NCBI RefSeq assembly: GCF_029714425.1
Contig: NZ_CP121668.1
Location: 806,001 to 870,000 of the forward strand
DNA from: Bradyrhizobium sp. CB2312
GTDB lineage: Bacteria; Pseudomonadota; Alphaproteobacteria; Rhizobiales; Xanthobacteraceae
Length of the DNA: 64,000 nucleotides
Direction of reading: 5' to 3'
The notes beneath the pieces are model-generated. The model did not search any database. It was not told where the DNA came from and was given only the letters and a program-made list of their open reading frames with translations. Below are positions 50,407-59,468 of the stretch, piece by piece. The translations under genes and the position numbers were made by a program. The first letter of the stretch is position 1, and each line of letters begins with the position of its first letter.

Positions 50407-51426
50407 ATGGAACGGGATCCCGTACTCGTCGACCTCGCACTTCAGGGCGGCGGCTCGCACGGCGCCTTCGCCTGGGGCGTGCTCGATCGCCTGCTGGAGG
50501 AGAAGTGGCTCAGTATTGCCGCGATCTCCGGAACCTCGGCAGGCGCGATGAATGCGGCGGTGCTGGCGGACGGCTGGACCGCCGGCGGCGCCGAGGGCGC
50601 GCGTGAGGCGCTCGCGAACTATTGGCGCCGCGTGTCGAAGGCCGCGGCCCTCAGTCCGCTCCAGCGCTCGCCGCTCGACCGGTTGATGGGACGCTGGACG
50701 CTCGACACCTCGCCCTTCTACGTCTTGACCGATTTGATGTCGCGCGTGCTCTCGCCCTACGATCTCAATTGGACCGGCTACAATCCATTGCGCGCGGTGC
50801 TGGCCGAGAGCATCGATTTCGAGCGGCTGGCGCGCTCGCCGATCATGCTGTTCATCACCGCGACGAGGGTGCGCACCGGGCGCGGGCGCATCTTCCGCAA
50901 TTCGGAGATCACGGCCGACGTCCTGCTCGCATCGGCCTGCCTGCCGACCATGTTCCGCGCCATCGAGATCGACGGCGAGCCCTATTGGGACGGTGGCTTT
51001 GCCGGCAATCCGACCATCACGCCGCTGGTGCGCGAGAGCGACGCGCACGACACCATCCTGGTCCAGATCAACCCGACGGAGCGGCCGGAGGCGCCGCGGA
51101 CGGCTGCGGAGATCCTCAACCGCCTCAACGAGATCTCCTTCAACTCGCCGCTGATGAAGGAGCTGCGCATGATCGCGCTGCTGCGCCAGGCCGCCGATCC
51201 CGGCAGCGGCGAGGGCGCGCGCTGGGCCAAGATGCGGACGCATCGGATCAAGAGCGACATGCTGGCGAAGTTCGGCGCGTCGTCCAAGCTCAACGCGGAG
51301 TGGGAGTTCGTCTCGATGCTGCGCGCCGAGGGGCGTCTCGCCGCGGACGCGTTTCTCGGCGAGCATGGCGCGGATATCGGCCGGCAATCGACGGCCGATC
51401 TCGACGTGCTGCTGTCGGAGTGCTGA
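50407..51426 (+). CDS. Patatin-like phospholipase family protein
   Basis: A 339-aa serine hydrolase of the patatin fold. The oxyanion loop is LQGGGSHGAFAWG (about 12-24), the nucleophile elbow is SGTSAGAMNAA with the catalytic Ser, and the Asp of the dyad is in WDGGFAGNP. No signal peptide is seen, so it acts in the cytoplasm. It is 3 bp upstream of a GntP-type transporter. I recall patatin genes next to GntP and 3-hydroxybutyrate dehydrogenase in related bacteria, which would suggest polyhydroxybutyrate or oligomer use, but no such dehydrogenase is in the window. The start at 50407 gives the conserved N-terminus. Confidence 0.92.
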   Translation: MERDPVLVDLALQGGGSHGAFAWGVLDRLLEEKWLSIAAISGTSAGAMNAAVLADGWTAGGAEGAREALANYWRRVSKAAALSPLQRSPLDRLMGRWTLDTSPFYVLTDLMSRVLSPYDLNWTGYNPLRAVLAESIDFERLARSPIMLFITATRVRTGRGRIFRNSEITADVLLASACLPTMFRAIEIDGEPYWDGGFAGNPTITPLVRESDAHDTILVQINPTERPEAPRTAAEILNRLNEISFNSPLMKELRMIALLRQAADPGSGEGARWAKMRTHRIKSDMLAKFGASSKLNAEWEFVSMLRAEGRLAADAFLGEHGADIGRQSTADLDVLLSEC

Positions 51427-51429
51427 GGC

Positions 51430-52884
51430 ATGGGTCTGCTCGGCCTCCTCGTCGGGCTCGGTCTGCTCGTGCTGTTTGCGTTTCGCGGCTGGAGCGTGCT
51501 CCTGCTCGCGCCGTTCGCCGCGCTCGTCGCCGCACTGTTCGGCGGCGAGCCGTTGCTTGCGAACCTGACCCAGGTCTTCATGGTGAATGCTGGCGGCTTC
51601 GTCGCGCAGTTCTTCCCGATCTTCCTGCTCGGCGCCGTGTTCGGCAAGCTGATGGACGACAGCGGCGCGGTCACGTCGGTGGCCGGCTTCATGGCCGAGC
51701 GCCTCGGCGAGCGCCGCGTGATCCTCGCGGTCGTGCTGGCCGGCGCGGCCGTGACCTTTGGCGGCGTCAGCCTGTTCGTCGCGTTCTTCGTGATCGTCCC
51801 GATGGCGCGTTCGCTGTTTCGCGCGGCAGCGATTCCGCGCCGTCTGATCCCGGCGGCCATCGTGCTGGGCACGTCCACTTTCACCATGTCGGCGCTGCCG
51901 GGCACGCCGTCGATCCAGAATGCGATTCCGATGCCGTTCTTCGGCACCACGCCGTTTGCCGCGCCGGGCCTCGGCATCATCGCGTCCCTCATCATGCTAG
52001 GTGCGGGATTGTGGTGGCTGCATCGCGCCGAGGCCGCGGCCAGGCGCGCCGGGGAGGGCTACGGCGATGATGTCGAGGATGCGGCCGAGCGCGCGGCCGC
52101 CGACGAACTCGTGCGCGAGCGCGCGACGACGGCGCGCGAGTTCGACCCGGCGGAGTTGAGGCGCGGGCAACGCAGCAGCGGACCGTCGCCGGTGACGAGC
52201 GCGATCCTGCCATTGGTGGTCGTCGTCGCAGTCAATCTCGTGATGTCGCTCGTCGTGCTGCCGCGGCTCGATGTCTACTATCTCGCCGAGCAGCGCTTTG
52301 GCGCGACGTCGCTCGCCGCGGTCGCGGGCGTGTGGTCGGTCGCGGTCGCGCTGGCCGCCGCCATTGCCACGACGATCGCGCTGAACTGGGCGCGCCTACC
52401 GGCATTGCGGCAGACCATGGATGCCGGGGCCAATGCCTCGGTGCTGCCGGCATTCAGCGTCGCCAGCCTCGTTGGATTCGGCGCGGTGGTCGCCGCGCTG
52501 CCGGCCTTCGCCATCGTGCGCGACTGGGTGCTTGCGATCGAAGGTGGTCCGCTGGTCTCGCTTGCGGTCGCGACCAACATCCTTGCCGCACTGACCGGAT
52601 CGGCGTCAGGCGGCCTCACCATCGCCCTCGACGCGCTCGGCCCGACCTATGTCGAGCTCGCCGCGCGCAGCGGTATCGACCTTGCGCTGATGCATCGTGT
52701 GGCCGTGATCGGCTCGGGTACCCTCGATATCCTGCCGCACAATGGTGCGGTGGTCAGCCTGCTCGCGATCTGCGGCCTGACGCATCGCGACAGCTATTTC
52801 GACATCGTGATGGTTGGCATCGTGACGTCGCTCGTGGCGCTGGTGGCCGTGATTGCACTCGGCAGCGCAGTTGGTTCGTTCTGA
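51430..52884 (+). CDS. GntP-family permease
   Basis: A 484-aa inner-membrane transporter with about 12 hydrophobic segments and a charged cytoplasmic loop (about 205-260, GDDVEDAAERAAADELVRER). Typical parts are FPIFLLGAVFGKLMDDSGA near helix 3, LPGTPSIQNAIPMPFFGTT and the second-half signature ALTGSASGGLTIALDALG, then GSGTLDILPHNGAVVSLLAI. The family carries gluconate and other carboxylates by proton symport. It overlaps nothing and starts 3 bp after the patatin stop, hence cotranscription. Confidence 0.9.
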   Translation: MGLLGLLVGLGLLVLFAFRGWSVLLLAPFAALVAALFGGEPLLANLTQVFMVNAGGFVAQFFPIFLLGAVFGKLMDDSGAVTSVAGFMAERLGERRVILAVVLAGAAVTFGGVSLFVAFFVIVPMARSLFRAAAIPRRLIPAAIVLGTSTFTMSALPGTPSIQNAIPMPFFGTTPFAAPGLGIIASLIMLGAGLWWLHRAEAAARRAGEGYGDDVEDAAERAAADELVRERATTAREFDPAELRRGQRSSGPSPVTSAILPLVVVVAVNLVMSLVVLPRLDVYYLAEQRFGATSLAAVAGVWSVAVALAAAIATTIALNWARLPALRQTMDAGANASVLPAFSVASLVGFGAVVAALPAFAIVRDWVLAIEGGPLVSLAVATNILAALTGSASGGLTIALDALGPTYVELAARSGIDLALMHRVAVIGSGTLDILPHNGAVVSLLAICGLTHRDSYFDIVMVGIVTSLVALVAVIALGSAVGSF

Positions 52885-52893
52885 ACGAACTGC

Positions 52894-54003
52894 CTACGCC
52901 GCCAGCCGGTCGAGCAGGGCCAGCATGACCGGCGCGTCGGGCATCGGCAGCACGGCGTCGATCCGCTCCAGCAGGCGCGATTGCAACAGCGCGTTGCGCG
53001 CCTTACCGATGGTGCCGAGCGGACCGCGAAAACCGTGGTCCTCCCAGGCCATTTCGAGCAGGCTCTCGCTCGTCAGCGCCTCGATCAGGTCGTCGGCCTG
53101 GCGCTCGATGCTGATCAGCGGATGGGCCGAGAACACGGTGGGCTGCGGATAGAGGACGACGGGCTTGGCCGGTGCATTGGCCTCGAGCCGCTTCCAGCGC
53201 TCCGCATCCTGGAGCACCCATTCGACCAGCTGGTTCTCGTAGCCGACGATCAGCGGCTGCGCGCCGGCGCCGCCCGCGACATAATCGTCGAACAATTTGC
53301 CTGACGATGGCGGCTTGAAGCCCATGCGGCGGAACACGGTGGCGACATCACCGTCGATCCGGCTCAGCGTCTCAGGCATCACCACGTCGCCGGACAACAG
53401 GCTCGCGGCAAGGCCGGCGAACATGAAGCCGGAATTGGACTTGTTCGGGTCGGTGCAGACCACGCGGGCGCGGCCGAACAGATCGGCGACGCCGATCGCC
53501 GACCAGTTCTCGCCGGCGATGATGGCCTTGAGCAGCTTCGACAAGTCCACCGTGTAGCGCGGTCCGCCGGCGGGCTGGGCGATGCCGCCCTTCACCAGGC
53601 CGTCGGCGATGCGATCCCAGGAATAGAGCACGATCGGCGAGTTGAAGATCACCTGATCGCGCGAGATTTTCACGCCGGACGAACGCGCCACCTCGACCAG
53701 CACGGACGACGACGGCCACAAAAATTGCGGCTTCTGGTCGAGCAGCGCACGCTCGCGCACCATTTCCACCGAGCCGGCGCGGCGGCCGTCGAGGACGAGG
53801 CCGAAGCGCCGCTCCAGCGTATTCTTGACGCGGGCATTGGCAAGAAAACCTTCCTTCTCGCCGCCGGCAAAGCCGAACAGCCGCTTGGCTTCGCCGAAGC
53901 GGCCGGCGATTTCAGGGTGCTCGCGCAGATAGACATAGCCGCCGGTCGCCGCCGCGCTCGCAGCGACGAGGCCGATGCCGAAGGCGCGGCGCGAGATAGC
54001 CAT
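52894..54003 (-). CDS. Periplasmic solute-binding-like protein of the TelA operon
   Basis: A 369-aa exported protein. The N-terminus MAISRRAFGIGLVAASAAAT is Tat-like (SRRAFG) and is followed by a short spacer. The body resembles an extracellular solute-binding protein: FLWPSSSVLVEVARSSG, TDPNKSNSGFMFAGLAASLL and PLIVGYENQLVEWV. The same types of motif occur in the SBP half of the VWA lipoprotein upstream, so the two are probably related. It starts at 54003, overlapping the stop of the XpaC gene by one base, and is the last gene of the operon. The ligand is unknown. Confidence 0.82.
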   Translation of the reverse strand: MAISRRAFGIGLVAASAAATGGYVYLREHPEIAGRFGEAKRLFGFAGGEKEGFLANARVKNTLERRFGLVLDGRRAGSVEMVRERALLDQKPQFLWPSSSVLVEVARSSGVKISRDQVIFNSPIVLYSWDRIADGLVKGGIAQPAGGPRYTVDLSKLLKAIIAGENWSAIGVADLFGRARVVCTDPNKSNSGFMFAGLAASLLSGDVVMPETLSRIDGDVATVFRRMGFKPPSSGKLFDDYVAGGAGAQPLIVGYENQLVEWVLQDAERWKRLEANAPAKPVVLYPQPTVFSAHPLISIERQADDLIEALTSESLLEMAWEDHGFRGPLGTIGKARNALLQSRLLERIDAVLPMPDAPVMLALLDRLAA

Positions 54004-54659
54004 CAGGACGTTCCTCTCTTGGTCTCGGCGGGAGCGGCCGGTGGCGCCGGGCCGATGTCCTCGTCGAGCGAGCTTTTGAGCAGTTTCAGCTCGATATCAA
54101 GCTTGTCGAGGTCGGCGTCCCTGAGATTGGCCGCATAGCGGGTGAAGGCGCCGTCGAGCCGTTCGATCATGTCGCCGGTGGCGGTGAGGCGTGCGGTGTC
54201 GGGCACCGCGCTCTTCTCCAGCGAACGGTAGGCCTCAGCGATCTCGGCGGCACGCGGCAGATAGTAGGTCAGGAACCGGCGCACGCGGTCGAGCCGCAAG
54301 GGATCGCTCTCGATCGCCGCAAAAATGTCGCGTGCGATCTGCACGAGGTGACGGATGCGATCGGCGACCGCGCGGGTACGAATCGCCGACGCCGTATATT
54401 CCATCCGCTCGGCGAGCGGCTCCGCTTCGGCGAGGAGCTCGTTTGCAAACTCGATCTTGCCGCGCGCCACCCCGCTGGCTTCCAGAGCGGCGAATCGGTT
54501 TCGTGGCGCCAGTGCCACGACGATGCCGCCGCCGGCGACCGCGCTGATCGCGAGCGCGATCAGGAACGGCATGCCGAGCCCGATCGCGAGCGACGGCAAC
54601 AGCGCTGCGGCTGTCACCCCACCCGCGATCCAGCCAAGCCCGGACGGCATTGTGGCCAT
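54003..54659 (-). CDS. XpaC-like protein (5-bromo-4-chloroindolyl phosphate hydrolysis family)
   Basis: A 218-aa membrane protein: two N-terminal helices (GWIAGGVTAAALLPSLAIGL and FLIALAISAVAGGGIVVALA) and a cytoplasmic helical domain (EFANELLAEAEPLAERMEYT, RVRRFLTYYLPRAAEIAEAY, DMIERLDGAFTRYAANLRDA). XpaC proteins are known mainly as genomic partners of TelA; their biochemistry is unclear despite the family name. It lies directly behind the VWA gene and overlaps the next gene. Confidence 0.88.
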   Translation of the reverse strand: MATMPSGLGWIAGGVTAAALLPSLAIGLGMPFLIALAISAVAGGGIVVALAPRNRFAALEASGVARGKIEFANELLAEAEPLAERMEYTASAIRTRAVADRIRHLVQIARDIFAAIESDPLRLDRVRRFLTYYLPRAAEIAEAYRSLEKSAVPDTARLTATGDMIERLDGAFTRYAANLRDADLDKLDIELKLLKSSLDEDIGPAPPAAPAETKRGTS

Positions 54660-56246
54660 TCAGTTGTATCCTCGTACGGCGCGGAACGCGTCGGTGAGAC
54701 TCTTGCTGCCGTCGAACACGCGGCCTCCGGTCAGCTTTGCCAGATTGTCGAGCTGGGCCCGGTCGACCTCGGAGCCGAACGTCACGCCGAACACCGGCAC
54801 GCGATGACCATCCGCGCGCCAGGCCGACTCGAAGGTCGACATATAGCCCTGACTCTTGCCGTCCGTCATGATGACGATGGCCGGCAGATGCTGGCCGTCG
54901 GCGAGCCGCGGCTTCATCAGGGCGAGCGCCTGCGCGGCACAGGTGTAGAAGTCCGTGCCGCCGCCGGCGCGCAGTTCGAGCGCACGGGCGAGCAGGCCGG
55001 TCTGCTCGTTCTCGTCGCCGGTGGCCCGCGCCGTCCAAAGGATGTGATCGCTGAACGGCAGCACCAGGATCTCGTCCGATTTGGTCCACTGCACCAGCAC
55101 CTCGCGGGTGCGCGCGGGCGTGAGCAGGAAGCGCATGGCATCGAGCAATTGGGTCTCGCCCGGACCCTGCATGCTGCCGGAGACGTCGAGGCAGAGCGCG
55201 GTCAGGGAGGGCCGGCGCAGCGCCTCCTGGTAGATCAGGAGCGCCTTCTGGATCACGGCCGGCTCCGGCGGACGGATCACGGTCACGGGGCGCGACGGAT
55301 CGAGGTTCGTCTTCGGATCCGCTGCAAGCGGCGTGGCGCGGCCGATCTCGACGCGCCGGCCGGTCTTGGCGATCTTGCCTTGCGTATCGCCATTGAGCAG
55401 GAAGGCCTGGAGGTCGGTGAAGAAGCTCTCGACCTCCTTGCCGCGGCCGCGGTCGACGAAGCCGAGCGGCGAATCGGCGACCGCCACGCCGTCGGCGGGA
55501 TAGATCGCATAGAGCGGCTCGTGATTGTCGGCGACCAGCTTGTCGTTGGTCTCCTTGATGACGGCCTCGTAGTTCCAGACCGCCTGGTAATGCGCGCCGC
55601 TGCGCTCGCCGTCGCGGTAGAGGTCGGCGAGCCAGCCGCTGGAGCCGGCACTGCGCTCGACGCCCTTCAGGAGGCCGCGCGCCGTCGCCAGCACCTCGGG
55701 CTTGTCGAGATCGCCGGCCTCGATCAGGTCGGGCTTGCCGATGCCGGCCGCGAGCATCGCGAGATAGGCGGCGGCTCCGGAATTCGACTGCGTCGCCGAC
55801 GTCATCAGGAATTTCAGCTTGCCGCCCTCGACCGCGCCGAGGATGTCCTTGGCGGTCACCTTGGCGCCGATCCAGCCGAGCTCCTGCGCCTTGGAGCGAC
55901 GCACGCCGAGGATGACCGGCATCTGCACGATCGACTTGACCATCTTCACGCGCCGCGTGGTGTCGAACATGTCGATCCAGATCGAGGCGGCCGGCCACAC
56001 GGCATCAGTTCCGGGATCGCCGGCCTTCAGTGCCAAAGCGATGTCGAGCGATCCCTGATAGCGCATGGTGCAGTTCGCGTTGCGCGACTTGCAGAACTCC
56101 TGCACCAGCGGCTCGAGGATGTCGTTCTCCGAGCCCGAGAGGATGGTGAATTGCGGCCCCGGGCCGCCGCAGCCCGACAGCAGTGCGGCCATCAAGGGCA
56201 CGGCGAGCAACGCCAGCGGACGCCGCAGGAAACCGAAAGTCCTCAT
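54660..56246 (-). CDS. Lipoprotein fusing a solute-binding domain to a VWA domain
   Basis: A 528-aa lipoprotein. The signal ends in lipobox LSGC (Cys26). Residues about 32-310 form a solute-binding-like domain (FTILSGSENDILEPLVQEFC, SATQSNSGAAAYLAMLAAG). Residues about 345-528 are a von Willebrand A domain with a complete MIDAS: DVSGSM (354-359), GGGTDFY (Thr431) and MTDG (Asp462). A metal-dependent protein-protein interaction module coupled to a ligand-binding module on the outer face of the membrane suggests sensing followed by recruitment of a partner, which is inference. It sits between TelA and XpaC genes. Confidence 0.88.
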   Translation of the reverse strand: MRTFGFLRRPLALLAVPLMAALLSGCGGPGPQFTILSGSENDILEPLVQEFCKSRNANCTMRYQGSLDIALALKAGDPGTDAVWPAASIWIDMFDTTRRVKMVKSIVQMPVILGVRRSKAQELGWIGAKVTAKDILGAVEGGKLKFLMTSATQSNSGAAAYLAMLAAGIGKPDLIEAGDLDKPEVLATARGLLKGVERSAGSSGWLADLYRDGERSGAHYQAVWNYEAVIKETNDKLVADNHEPLYAIYPADGVAVADSPLGFVDRGRGKEVESFFTDLQAFLLNGDTQGKIAKTGRRVEIGRATPLAADPKTNLDPSRPVTVIRPPEPAVIQKALLIYQEALRRPSLTALCLDVSGSMQGPGETQLLDAMRFLLTPARTREVLVQWTKSDEILVLPFSDHILWTARATGDENEQTGLLARALELRAGGGTDFYTCAAQALALMKPRLADGQHLPAIVIMTDGKSQGYMSTFESAWRADGHRVPVFGVTFGSEVDRAQLDNLAKLTGGRVFDGSKSLTDAFRAVRGYN

Positions 56247-56311
56247 GCGCGAGCCTTCATGCAGCAGCCCTCATGCAGAAGCTTCATGGAGAAACCGTCA
56301 CAACGCACGCA

Positions 56312-57370
56312 TCAAGGCGCAGCCTTCGCGATCGCGGTCTTCAGTTCGTCCGTCAGCTGCGACATCCGCTGCTCGATCTCGGCGCGCTTGGTGCGGCCCT
56401 GCTCCTGCACGGTGAGCACGCCGGAGATGGTGTCGATCAGGTCGCGGTTGGTCTTCTCCAGGGTCTGGATGTCGACGATGCCGCGCTGCGACTGCTTCTC
56501 GATCTCGATCGCCTGGGTCTTCATCATCTCGGAAGCCTGGCGCATCATCTCGTTGGTCGCGTCGGTGACCGTCTTCTGCAGCTCCAGCGCCGACCTCTGC
56601 CGGTTGAGGCCGAGCAGCAGGATCATCTTCTGCTTCCACACCGGGATCGTCAGCTCGGTCGTTGCCTGCAAATTCTCGATCAGCGTCTCGTCGCCGGACT
56701 GGACGATGCGGATCTGCGGCAGCTGCTGGATGCCGATCTGGCGCGCCTGCTGGAGATAGAACACGCGCTTCTCGAGCCGGTCGAGCGCCTGGAGCGCATC
56801 CTGATAGGTCTGTGCGGCGAGCATGGCGTCACTGCCGGCGCCTTGCGCCTTCGCGTTCCGCTCCATCTCGATCAGCTTGCCGCCGCGGAATTCCTCGGTG
56901 AACGACTTGCCGGCGGCGATGTGCATGTCGAGCTGGCCGAGCGCGCCCCTTGTCTGCTCGTAGAGATCGTCGAGCAGGGCAATGTCGCGGCGCAGGACCT
57001 CCTTGTTACGGTCGAGCTCGACGCAGACGCGGTCGACCTGCGAGGCGACGTCGTTGAACTGTTCGGTGAAGCGGCGCAGCCGCGCCTCCGCAGACGAGAA
57101 CAGGCGGGTGAGGAAACCCTCGTCCTTGAGGTCGGCCGGATCGAGCCCGCGCGCCTTGCCGAGGATGTCGGTCAGCAGCTTGCCGGTGGCGCCGAGCTCG
57201 CGGTTCTGGGTCTGGGCGAGGATGCGGTCGGCGAACTCGACCACCGAGCGCTGGGCGCGCTCGCCGAACGTGACGAGGCGCGAGCGATCCGAAATGTCGA
57301 TCTCGGACTTGATGCGTGCGACGGCGGACGCATCGGTCGGTAGCGCCGGGACATTGATCGTTTCGCTCAC
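56312..57370 (-). CDS. telA: Toxic anion resistance protein TelA/KlaA
   Basis: A 352-aa cytoplasmic, mostly helical protein of the TelA family, first described in tellurite-resistance loci. Characteristic parts are RNKEVLRRDIALLDDLYEQT, IAAGKSFTEEFRGGKLIEME, QTYQDALQALDRLEKRVFYL, IQQLPQIRIVQSGDETLIEN and TIPVWKQKMILLLGLNRQ. The start is a GTG at 57368-57370 with AAGGAG six bases upstream. It is the first of four genes (TelA, SBP-VWA lipoprotein, XpaC, SBP). Its actual function in this operon is unknown; tellurite resistance need not be the natural role. Confidence 0.92.
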   Translation of the reverse strand: MSETINVPALPTDASAVARIKSEIDISDRSRLVTFGERAQRSVVEFADRILAQTQNRELGATGKLLTDILGKARGLDPADLKDEGFLTRLFSSAEARLRRFTEQFNDVASQVDRVCVELDRNKEVLRRDIALLDDLYEQTRGALGQLDMHIAAGKSFTEEFRGGKLIEMERNAKAQGAGSDAMLAAQTYQDALQALDRLEKRVFYLQQARQIGIQQLPQIRIVQSGDETLIENLQATTELTIPVWKQKMILLLGLNRQRSALELQKTVTDATNEMMRQASEMMKTQAIEIEKQSQRGIVDIQTLEKTNRDLIDTISGVLTVQEQGRTKRAEIEQRMSQLTDELKTAIAKAAP

Positions 57371-57682
57371 CACTCGCTCCTTGGTTCGTGCCGCAGCCAG
57401 GATCGCGACCTGCCGCTTGGGCAGGAAAGCCCGGCTCGTCTGACAGATTGATGACAGCCCTGTGGACTTAGTCGGTGCACAGGCTGTCCGAGTCCGGGGG
57501 TGGGGCAAAATTTCACATTGGCATCAATTCGTTAGCGCGGCGGCGTACGCGCTCCGGTGCGCAAGCCGCGATCTTCCTTGGCGCGATTGGTGCGGGCTGT
57601 GGCAATTGACGGGCGGCGGTCAGTTGCATTGAATTGGTCGGCCGATCGGCTGAACGATATCAAGACAGTGGGGATGGAAACG
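57371..57682. other. Divergent intergenic region, telA / tannase
   Basis: No gene seen. An imperfect inverted repeat AGCCCTGTG ... CACAGGCT (57456-57485, one bulged base) lies about 90 bp upstream of telA and 200 bp upstream of the tannase gene. It is a possible regulatory site for either. Confidence 0.4.
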
Positions 57683-59344
57683 ATGGCGCGCAAGATTGCG
57701 AAGCTGTGTGCGTGGCTCGCCGGTGCTGCGGCCGCGATGGGTGCAAGCGCCGGCTCGGCGGCGACGCTGGCGGAGGATGCTGACACGGTCTGCAAAGGGC
57801 TCATCGCCGGGACCGATGCCGCGAAGATCGATTCCGCGACATTGCTGGCGCCGTCGCAGTTCACTGTTGCCGAGCGCGGACCGACGCCGTCGGGGCGCAT
57901 CACGCCGGCCAATCCCGCTTTCTGCAAGGTGCTCGGCCATATCGATCCGGTCGATCCCAAGGCGCCGCCGATCAAATTCCAGGTCAATCTCCCGGTCGAC
58001 TGGAGCGGCCGCTCGCTGCAATACGGCGGCGGCGGTTTCAACGGCGTGCTGATCACGGGCCTCACCCTGCCGCCGGCCTATCCTTTCGACAAGCCGTCGC
58101 CGCTGGCGCGCGGCTTCGTCACCTACGGCACCGATTCCGGCCACGAATCCAAGCCGGGCGAGCCGCCGCAGCTGTTCGCGCTGAATGACGAAGCCTTCGA
58201 GAATTTCGCGCACCGCGCCTACAAGAAGGTGCGCGACGCCGCCGTCGCGCTGATGCAGCGTGCCTACGGCAAGAAGCCGGACAAGATGTATTTCATGGGC
58301 TCGTCCGAAGGCGGCCGCGAAGGCCTCACCATGGCGCAGCGCTACCCCGATGATTTCGACGGCATCTTTTCGCGTGTGCCCGTCATCAACTGGGTCGGCT
58401 TGCAGCATGCCGGCACGCGCTCAGGACTTGCGACCATGGGCGAGGGCTGGATTAATCCTGCACAGGTCAAGCTCGTCGCCGATGCGGTGCGGACGGCTTG
58501 CGACAAGGCCGATGGCGCTGGCAATGCGCTCGTGCGGGATCCCGTCGCCTGCAAGGCCGCCTTCAAGGTCGAGGCGCTGCGCTGTGAGGCCGGCAAGACA
58601 GGCGATCAATGCCTCACCGAGCCGCAGGTCAAGGCGGTGCACACGCTGCATGGGACCTACAAATTCCCGTTCGCGCTGGCCAACGAGCTCGACGATTATC
58701 CGGGTTGGGGGATCTCGGGCGAGGACACGCCTGCCATCGGGCCGACCGGCGGCTGGACCGCGTGGTGGCTCGGCACCGCGCCGCCGGCACAGCCGCCTGC
58801 GCCCAACAACGGCATCGCCTGGATCTACGGCGCCGGCGGCATGCAATATGTGTTCGCGCGCGATCCCCAGCTCGACGTCGCGACCTACAAGGTGGAGGAC
58901 CACAAGGCGCGGCTGCTCGAGGTCTCCAGCCTGATGGACTCGACCGACCCGGATCTAAGCCGCTTTCGCGCGCGCGGCGGCCGGCTGATCATGCTCGAGC
59001 ACATGGCCGACTACGCGCAGAGCCCCTATGCCGGCATCCGCTATTTCGAGAGCGTCGAGCGCAAGCTCGGCAAGGCCGAGACGGCCGAGTTCGCGCGGCT
59101 CTACACCGCGCCCGGCGTCGACCATGTCGGTTCCGGCGCGCCGGCCAATATCGACATGCTGAGCGTGCTGGTCGATTGGGTCGAAAAGGGCAAGGTGCCG
59201 GGCGATCTGGAGGTCAGCGAGCAGAAGGTCGAGGCACCGTCATTTGCCGTGCTGCGCGCACTGCCGTTGTGCCGCTGGCCGGCCTGGCCGCAGTACAGGA
59301 GCGGCCCGGTGGGCGAGGCTGCGAGCTTCAGCTGCGCGCCGTAG
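57683..59344 (+). CDS. Tannase/feruloyl esterase family protein lacking the Cys pair
   Basis: A 553-aa exported esterase: signal peptide MARKIAKLCAWLAGAAAAMG with cleavage about SAGSAA. The nucleophile elbow is YFMGSSEGGREG (Ser208). The acid residue is probably in LIMLEHMADYAQSP and the His in APGVDHVGSGAP. Tannase-family members usually show GCS at the nucleophile and HC at the histidine, a disulphide-linked CS-D-HC motif. Here both cysteines are absent together. It would cut esters of phenolic acids or related compounds in the periplasm. ATG 57674 is an alternative start three codons earlier. Confidence 0.88.
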   Translation: MARKIAKLCAWLAGAAAAMGASAGSAATLAEDADTVCKGLIAGTDAAKIDSATLLAPSQFTVAERGPTPSGRITPANPAFCKVLGHIDPVDPKAPPIKFQVNLPVDWSGRSLQYGGGGFNGVLITGLTLPPAYPFDKPSPLARGFVTYGTDSGHESKPGEPPQLFALNDEAFENFAHRAYKKVRDAAVALMQRAYGKKPDKMYFMGSSEGGREGLTMAQRYPDDFDGIFSRVPVINWVGLQHAGTRSGLATMGEGWINPAQVKLVADAVRTACDKADGAGNALVRDPVACKAAFKVEALRCEAGKTGDQCLTEPQVKAVHTLHGTYKFPFALANELDDYPGWGISGEDTPAIGPTGGWTAWWLGTAPPAQPPAPNNGIAWIYGAGGMQYVFARDPQLDVATYKVEDHKARLLEVSSLMDSTDPDLSRFRARGGRLIMLEHMADYAQSPYAGIRYFESVERKLGKAETAEFARLYTAPGVDHVGSGAPANIDMLSVLVDWVEKGKVPGDLEVSEQKVEAPSFAVLRALPLCRWPAWPQYRSGPVGEAASFSCAP

Positions 59345-59364
59345 GGTCCCGACCGTGCCACACC

Positions 59365-59448
59365 GTCATGGCCGGGCTTGTCCCGGCCATCCACGCATTG
59401 CCGCGCGGCGCGAAGAACGTGGATGCCCGGGCCAAGCCCGGGCATGAC
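59365..59448. repeat. Interspersed palindromic repeat, family A (copy 2)
   Basis: GTCATGGCCGGGCTTGTCCC ... CCATCCACG ... CGTGGATGCCCGGGCC ... GGGCATGAC. The same outer and inner arms as 400-516. It lies between the convergent tannase and efflux-pump genes and may end both transcripts. Confidence 0.85.
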
Positions 59449-59468
59449 GACCTGTTGTGGTGGCGAGA

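Noticed and set aside
54235..56759. Long frames (587 aa minus, 803 aa plus) across the VWA lipoprotein and TelA genes
   Set aside because: Both are low-complexity shadow frames; the VWA, XpaC and TelA frames carry the recognisable motifs.
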